NCBI GenBank assembly: GCA_963677085.2
Contig: CAXXFH010000004.1
Location: 2,480,001-2,544,000, forward strand
Length of the DNA: 64,000 nt
DNA from: G963677085 sp963677085
GTDB lineage: Bacteria > Planctomycetota > Planctomycetia > Pirellulales > Thermoguttaceae
Direction of reading: 5' to 3'
Shown: piece after piece, positions 60,240-64,000 of the stretch
How positions within the stretch are numbered: the first letter of the stretch is position 1
Layout of the letters: each line of letters opens with the position of its first letter
Notes under the pieces: generated by a model
Seen by the model: the letters and a program-made list of their open reading frames with translations, nothing else
What the model was told of the DNA's origin: nothing
The model's database searches: none
Position numbers and translations under genes: made by a program

Positions 60240-61709
60240 TCACACTTCTTCCGGCACCACAAACGGTGCTCGGTAGTCGCGGGTGAGCAACTTGTCGGCC
60301 TCGGCGTTGCCGACAAACTTCTCGCTCTTCGGATCGAACGTGAGCTTGGGACCCAGCGTATAGGATTGCTTGCCGAGGTCCATACCGAGGGCGCCCACGA
60401 GGTTTTCCTTGAGCATGTCGATCGAGTCGTGGGCTAACTCGTTGTCGCCGAAGCCCACGGGCGTTTCGCTGAACGGCACCTGTTTGCCCAGGCGGTACGA
60501 GATGTTGCCCAAGTGGCACAGCGCCGAGGAGTAGTGCCCTTCTTCGATTTCGCCGTTGACCTCATCCACCTTGCGGCTACGAACGCATTTGATGAAGCTT
60601 CCGAAGGGGCCGTCCGGAGTAACGTGGATCGGTTCCACTTCGACGTCGTACTCCTTGCCGCCTTCTTTCGGATAGAACTTGCCGCCGCGGACCACGCCCT
60701 CGGTCGTGTAGAACTCGTTGTCGACCTTACTGGGGAATTTCTTCGTGCCACGCGGATCCACTTTGTTGACCAGCCCTCGTGTTTCGAAGAGCAATAGGAC
60801 ATCGTCGTACTCGAAGAGGGTGACGATCATGTTGGGCGTCTCGCCCTGGTCCTTGTAGTCGTCGGTGTTGACCCAGCGACCGCCCATGCTGACCACGCTT
60901 TTTGGCAATCCGCTGCTGGTGATGGCCCAGCGAGCGACGTCCATCTGGTGAACGCCCTGATTGCCCATGTCGCCGTTGCCCGTGTCCCAGAACCAGTGCC
61001 AGTTGTAATGGACCAGATTACGGTGATAGGGCTGCATCGGAGCGGGGCCGAGCCAGAGGTTGAAGTCAAATTCCTTGGGCGGTTCTCCCGTGTCTTTGAA
61101 TCCAATACTCCAACGCGGCTTGCAGCAGTAGCCTTTGGCAACCAACAGCTTGCCGTATTTGCCGGCGCGGATGGCGGCGATTTCGCTGGCCCGGCCTCCG
61201 CTACTGCGTTGCTGAGTGCCGTGCTGCACGATGCGGTTGTACTTCCGTGCGGCCTCGACGCACTTGCGTCCCTCGAATACGTTGTGGCTGCATGGCTTCT
61301 CGACGTACACGTCTTTGCCGGCTTGGCAGGCCCAGACGGTAATCAGCGAGTGCCAGTGGTTGCAGGTGGCAATGGAAACGGCGTCGAGTTCTTTGTCTTC
61401 GAGTGCCTCGCGGATATCTTGCATGCACTTGGGCGTGTTGCCGCCTCGCTTCTTGACCGAAGCCGAGCGCGACTCGAACAGCCGGCTGTCGGGATCGACT
61501 AGGTGGGTCACCTGGACTTTGTCCATGCTGGCGAAAGCATCAAGGTGGCTGCGGCCGCGCCCGTTGATGCCCGCCAAGGCAACGCGAATGGTGTCGTTGG
61601 CACCGATCACGCGACCAGAGGCCTTTGTGCCGGCAATCGTGAAGGTTGAGGCTACGCCCGCGGTGACGGCGGCGCGTTTCAGAAACGTACGTCGGGTTTG
61701 ACGCGACAT
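60240..61709 (-). CDS. TAT-exported Gfo/Idh/MocA-family oxidoreductase
   Basis: A 489-residue protein with a TAT signal: MSRQTRRTFLKRAAVTAGV (RRxFLK). A Rossmann fold follows (IRVALAGINGRGRSHLDAF), then DVYVEKPCSHNVFEGRK (EKP motif) and GNGDMGNQGVHQMDVARWAI, a family signature around the catalytic region. Planctomycete genomes carry many such exported oxidoreductases, and substrates are unknown. ATG at 61709 with GGAGAC upstream; longer open frames are repeat-derived. Family E copy E4 lies 66 bp upstream. Confidence 0.9.
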   Translation of the reverse strand: MSRQTRRTFLKRAAVTAGVASTFTIAGTKASGRVIGANDTIRVALAGINGRGRSHLDAFASMDKVQVTHLVDPDSRLFESRSASVKKRGGNTPKCMQDIREALEDKELDAVSIATCNHWHSLITVWACQAGKDVYVEKPCSHNVFEGRKCVEAARKYNRIVQHGTQQRSSGGRASEIAAIRAGKYGKLLVAKGYCCKPRWSIGFKDTGEPPKEFDFNLWLGPAPMQPYHRNLVHYNWHWFWDTGNGDMGNQGVHQMDVARWAITSSGLPKSVVSMGGRWVNTDDYKDQGETPNMIVTLFEYDDVLLLFETRGLVNKVDPRGTKKFPSKVDNEFYTTEGVVRGGKFYPKEGGKEYDVEVEPIHVTPDGPFGSFIKCVRSRKVDEVNGEIEEGHYSSALCHLGNISYRLGKQVPFSETPVGFGDNELAHDSIDMLKENLVGALGMDLGKQSYTLGPKLTFDPKSEKFVGNAEADKLLTRDYRAPFVVPEEV

Positions 61710-62305
61710 GGTCGAAGTCTCCTCGTGTTGAAGGCGGGGGAGTGCTGATTGCGCGACGGTATCAGCACGCATCGTAGGATTGACCGGTAAATAACTTGCC
61801 GATTCGCCGGGCCGTGTTTCGCGACGGCCCTCGGGTTTCGCCTTGAGAAACGGCAAGTTGTTTTTCGGGCCGTCCTTATGGCAGGTACGCCCATAGGGCC
61901 CAAGGCAGGAAGTCATCCCGGGACAATCGACACGCATCCGCAAGCGGCGCGACTCCGATTGCACAACCCTATTACACCACAAAATCGTCGCAATGTACAG
62001 AAAAGCCATATCCCCGCAGGGGGGCAGCGTGCGACATGACCGGTATTGCCCGAGCTTCCGTCCCCCGGCATCGCGTCAAGACCTTGCAGCGTGAACTAGA
62101 TTTTCAATAGCCGTTGGTGCCTGCATAGCTAAGGAAAAGACGGCGCCCGTGGGAGTTCGGCCCCGCAAGGGGCTGAGGCTGCGCGGCTTACCCTGGTTTA
62201 CTTCGGAGTCGATGGATGTCCCTCGAAACGCCGAGGAGCTCGGTGATTTTCCTAGCCACGGTTTTATCCGATTTGGTTCCATCCCACACGATGTAGCAAT
62301 ACGTC
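61710..62305. other. 596-bp divergent intergenic region
   Basis: Between the TAT-exported oxidoreductase and the FliL-like gene. It holds family E copy E4 (61775-61879) and a short hairpin CCCCGCAAGGGG (62161-62172). Near 62120, GCATAGCTAAGGAAAAGACGG resembles the start of family D. No gene seen; promoters for both neighbours should be here. Confidence 0.5.
61775..61879. repeat. Family E repeat, copy E4
   Basis: GTAGGATTGACCGGTAAATA, AACTTGCCG, then GGGCCGTGTTTCGCGACGG and CGGCAAGTTG to CCGTCCTTAT. It is nearly identical in plan to E1 (26921-27023). It lies 66 bp upstream of the oxidoreductase start. Confidence 0.8.
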
Positions 62306-62950
62306 ATGGCCAACAAGCACAACAAAGCGAAGAAGCCCCGTACTTTCGGTCGGCGTCGCACGGACAATCGTGGCTCTTGGCTGCGAAAATCCATAGTGGC
62401 CGGTGGTCTGATCGGTTGGTTCTTCGTGCTCGTTGGTTATAGCGTGTGGTGTGGGCCCGATGCCTGGCGTCACTGGATGCCGAAGATGTCGTTCAGCAAA
62501 GACGGCCTCTCGCGCAACGGTCAAAGCACGAACCGCCAGCGCGACTCCTCGACCAACCCGTCCTATCTCGGCGAGGGTCGCGCAGAATTGGGCGACTTCA
62601 GCATCCGAGTTTTCAATCCGGTAACCCACACCACGTTGCGCACCGATTTTCGGCTCGAAGGCAAGACATCGTGCCGAAACAAGAACTCGTTCGATCAGTT
62701 CATGAAAAACAATCAACGGTTTTTCCGCGAGCAGGTCGCCGTTACGATGCGCGACTGCAAGTCGGAAGAACTCACCGATCCCAATTTTTCTCTGCTGGGC
62801 AAGAAGCTTGTCTCCCGTGTGAATCGGGCACTAGGCAAGAAGTTCCTTAAATCGGTCGCGTTCAACGACTTCACCCTCCACGAAGCCGTGGGGGCGTCGT
62901 GCTTCGTCGAGTATGACCTGCCGTCGGACGACACGAACCCTTCAAACTAA
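62306..62950 (+). CDS. Membrane-anchored protein, possibly FliL-like
   Basis: A 214-residue protein with a basic N-terminus (KHNKAKKPRTFGRRR) and one membrane helix (30-48), then an extracytoplasmic domain. Its pattern RFFREQVAVTMRDCKSEELT, then LLGKKLVSRVNRALGKKFLK and SVAFNDFTLHEA, is similar by eye to FliL (stator-associated flagellar protein). FliM is elsewhere in this window (22.6 kb), so a flagellar role is possible but not shown. ATG start; it is followed 18 bp later by an unknown gene. Confidence 0.6.
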   Translation: MANKHNKAKKPRTFGRRRTDNRGSWLRKSIVAGGLIGWFFVLVGYSVWCGPDAWRHWMPKMSFSKDGLSRNGQSTNRQRDSSTNPSYLGEGRAELGDFSIRVFNPVTHTTLRTDFRLEGKTSCRNKNSFDQFMKNNQRFFREQVAVTMRDCKSEELTDPNFSLLGKKLVSRVNRALGKKFLKSVAFNDFTLHEAVGASCFVEYDLPSDDTNPSN

Positions 62951-62968
62951 CCACGGTGAGCTAGTACC

Positions 62969-63565
62969 ATGTTGCCACGTCTCAAACGACTGCTTGCCAC
63001 TGCTTGCGGACGGCGCCGTAGAATCACCTCCAATGCACGTTCGGTTCCGGCGGCCAGGCATCAAAATCTGCCGAGACTTCTCCGGATACGATGGCAGTGT
63101 GTCGCGGCGATTATCCCTTGCCTCGCCATGCTGGTCGGTTGCGATTTTCTGTCCGATTTTGGAGAATCTTGGACGCAAGCCCCGCCACGCTTGATACCCG
63201 AGGAACGAAAACGCATCGACTACGAAGGAACGTCGATCGCTCTGCCATTGAGCGAGATGCATGCCTTCCTCCGCAATCTATCGCACCTGCCGGACCAACG
63301 TATTCCTCGCACGAAGGTCGATGAGATTTGCCGCAAACTACAAGGTGTGTTGGACGAAGATGTAGTCACCTGGTACTTGCCTGTGACGTTCGACGGGCGC
63401 CGCACCGAACTCGAACTGCGTGCCTTCTGCGACAACCCTGTTCGCCCGGAAGTCTACTTCTATTCCGAACCGCTGATCATTGCGAAGATCAACGAACTGA
63501 TCGCAAACTATCGCGCAGCTTCGCCCGGCACGGACGATTCGCAGGAGTTGGCCGACGAGTGGTAA
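62969..63565 (+). CDS. Unknown protein with lipobox-like signal
   Basis: A 198-residue protein. A basic N-terminus of about 45 residues precedes a hydrophobic stretch (CVAAIIPCLAMLVGC) ending in LVGC, so it may be a lipoprotein if translation begins nearer the hydrophobic part. The remainder is soluble and charged (ALPLSEMHAFLRNLSHLPDQ, ITKVDEIC-like region, LELRAFCDNPVRPEVYF). No family recognised. It follows the FliL-like gene by 18 bp, so it probably shares its transcript. The start ATG 62969 is uncertain. Confidence 0.6.
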   Translation: MLPRLKRLLATACGRRRRITSNARSVPAARHQNLPRLLRIRWQCVAAIIPCLAMLVGCDFLSDFGESWTQAPPRLIPEERKRIDYEGTSIALPLSEMHAFLRNLSHLPDQRIPRTKVDEICRKLQGVLDEDVVTWYLPVTFDGRRTELELRAFCDNPVRPEVYFYSEPLIIAKINELIANYRAASPGTDDSQELADEW

Positions 63566-63602
63566 TGGCCTGTTTGTCGTGATCTGTTCCTGTCGAGGTT
63601 GC

Positions 63603-63641
63603 CGATGGGTGCCATGGGCGGCCTGCCCGCTGGTGCTGCCC
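63603..63641. repeat. Family A fragment, copy A12
   Basis: GGTGCCATGGGCGGCCTGCC and adjoining bases. Only the left half of the core remains. It lies between the unknown lipoprotein-like gene and the glnA 3' end. Confidence 0.5.
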
Positions 63642-63834
63642 AAGAAAAGCCCTGGCCCGGATGAGCGACCCCAAAGGGGGCCCAACCGGGCTCAGGACCG
63701 TGCCAAGTAGGCTTCGAGAATCTTGGGTTAGTTGCGGGCTGGGACTCGGACAAGTCGGACGGTCGATGAAAGTCCCCGCGACCACTGGTCGCGGCTTTAC
63801 ATCCCCCAGTCCCTAGCCCCTGATCCCTAGTCCC

Positions 63835-64000
63835 TTAAATGTCGTAGTACATGCAGAACTCGTGCGGATGCGGACGCAGACGCATGGCATCCACTTCGTT
63901 TTCGGTCTTGTACCAGATCCAGGTGTCGATCACGTCGGGCGTGAAGACGTCGCCGCGGAGGAGGAATTCGTGGTCCTCTCGCAGAGCCGCCAAGGCCGCT
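63835..64000 (-). CDS. glnA: Glutamine synthetase, C-terminal end (partial)
   Basis: The last 55 codons of a gene that continues beyond the right edge. The residues read LAALREDHEFLLRGDVFTPD, then a TWIWYKTENEVD segment and MRLRPHPHEFCMYYDI. They match the end of type I glutamine synthetase, including the closing YYDI. The enzyme makes glutamine from glutamate, ammonium and ATP. The stop TAA is at 63835-63837. The catalytic part lies outside this window, so the adenylylation site cannot be checked. Confidence 0.9.
   Translation of the reverse strand, partial: AALAALREDHEFLLRGDVFTPDVIDTWIWYKTENEVDAMRLRPHPHEFCMYYDI

Noticed and set aside
61710..62009. 100-residue extension of the TAT-exported oxidoreductase
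   Set aside because: It is the translation of family E and flanking DNA. The TAT signal with its ribosome site begins at 61709.

Overview
The window looks like chromosomal DNA of a GC-rich planctomycete, probably from the Pirellulales (the order is inference). The evidence is a Cys-rich YTV-repeat surface protein, STN-like repeats with the signature seen in planctomycete exported proteins, a YdjY-type lipoprotein, a DUF1570-type gluzincin, AroH-type chorismate mutase, outer-membrane biogenesis genes (LptE-like, BamD-like), flagellar FliM, and TTG/GTG starts backed by good Shine-Dalgarno sites. I see no rRNA, tRNA, CRISPR array, integrase or transposase gene.

Layout. 0.1-8.8 kb: two divergent CelD/BcsL-type acyltransferases, a membrane-anchored unknown, a double-GNAT protein, a gluzincin, a glycosyltransferase, a kinase-like protein and a CPBP protease. 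9.6-12.4 kb: ppdK with a strong terminator. 12.6-20 kb (minus): an exported serpin fused to two STN-like modules, a Gfo/Idh/MocA oxidoreductase, a second CPBP protease, pgsA and rimO. 20-25 kb: an ImmA/IrrE-like metallopeptidase with a sharp promoter/operator, a pseudo-receiver protein, an HTH-EIIA fusion, fliM and proA. 25.3-35.2 kb (minus): folP, lptE-like, bamD-like, recO, a CNNM/CorC transporter, ybeY, a PgpH-type HD phosphodiesterase and phoH. The run recO to phoH is a familiar conserved neighbourhood. 35.7-42 kb: a D-2-hydroxyacid dehydrogenase, aroH, a radical-SAM protein with its SPASM-like module at the N-terminus, an esterase and a cation/proton antiporter. 42.2-49.5 kb: one 2447-residue polytopic membrane protein. 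49.7-54.3 kb: small exported or membrane proteins, a beta-barrel candidate and the YTV protein. 55.4-64 kb: a methyltransferase, lipoproteins, a large unknown protein, a TAT-exported Gfo/Idh/MocA protein, a possible FliL-like protein, an unknown lipoprotein-like gene and the 3' end of glnA.

The most unusual property is the density of short dispersed repeats, which fill almost every intergenic gap. I separate several families. A is MITE-like with inverted ends. B is a REP-like hairpin, single or double. C is a double-hairpin element. D is about 100 bp. E is a palindromic element of about 100 bp found 57-66 bp upstream of three exported-protein genes. There are also a 150-bp cruciform and G-rich runs. 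Some copies are read in frame inside genes: at least four segments in the 2447-aa protein, and one apparently forms the signal peptide of the LptE-like lipoprotein. This repeat ecology, the family E placement, the serpin-STN fusion and the domain-permuted radical-SAM protein are the leads I would follow.
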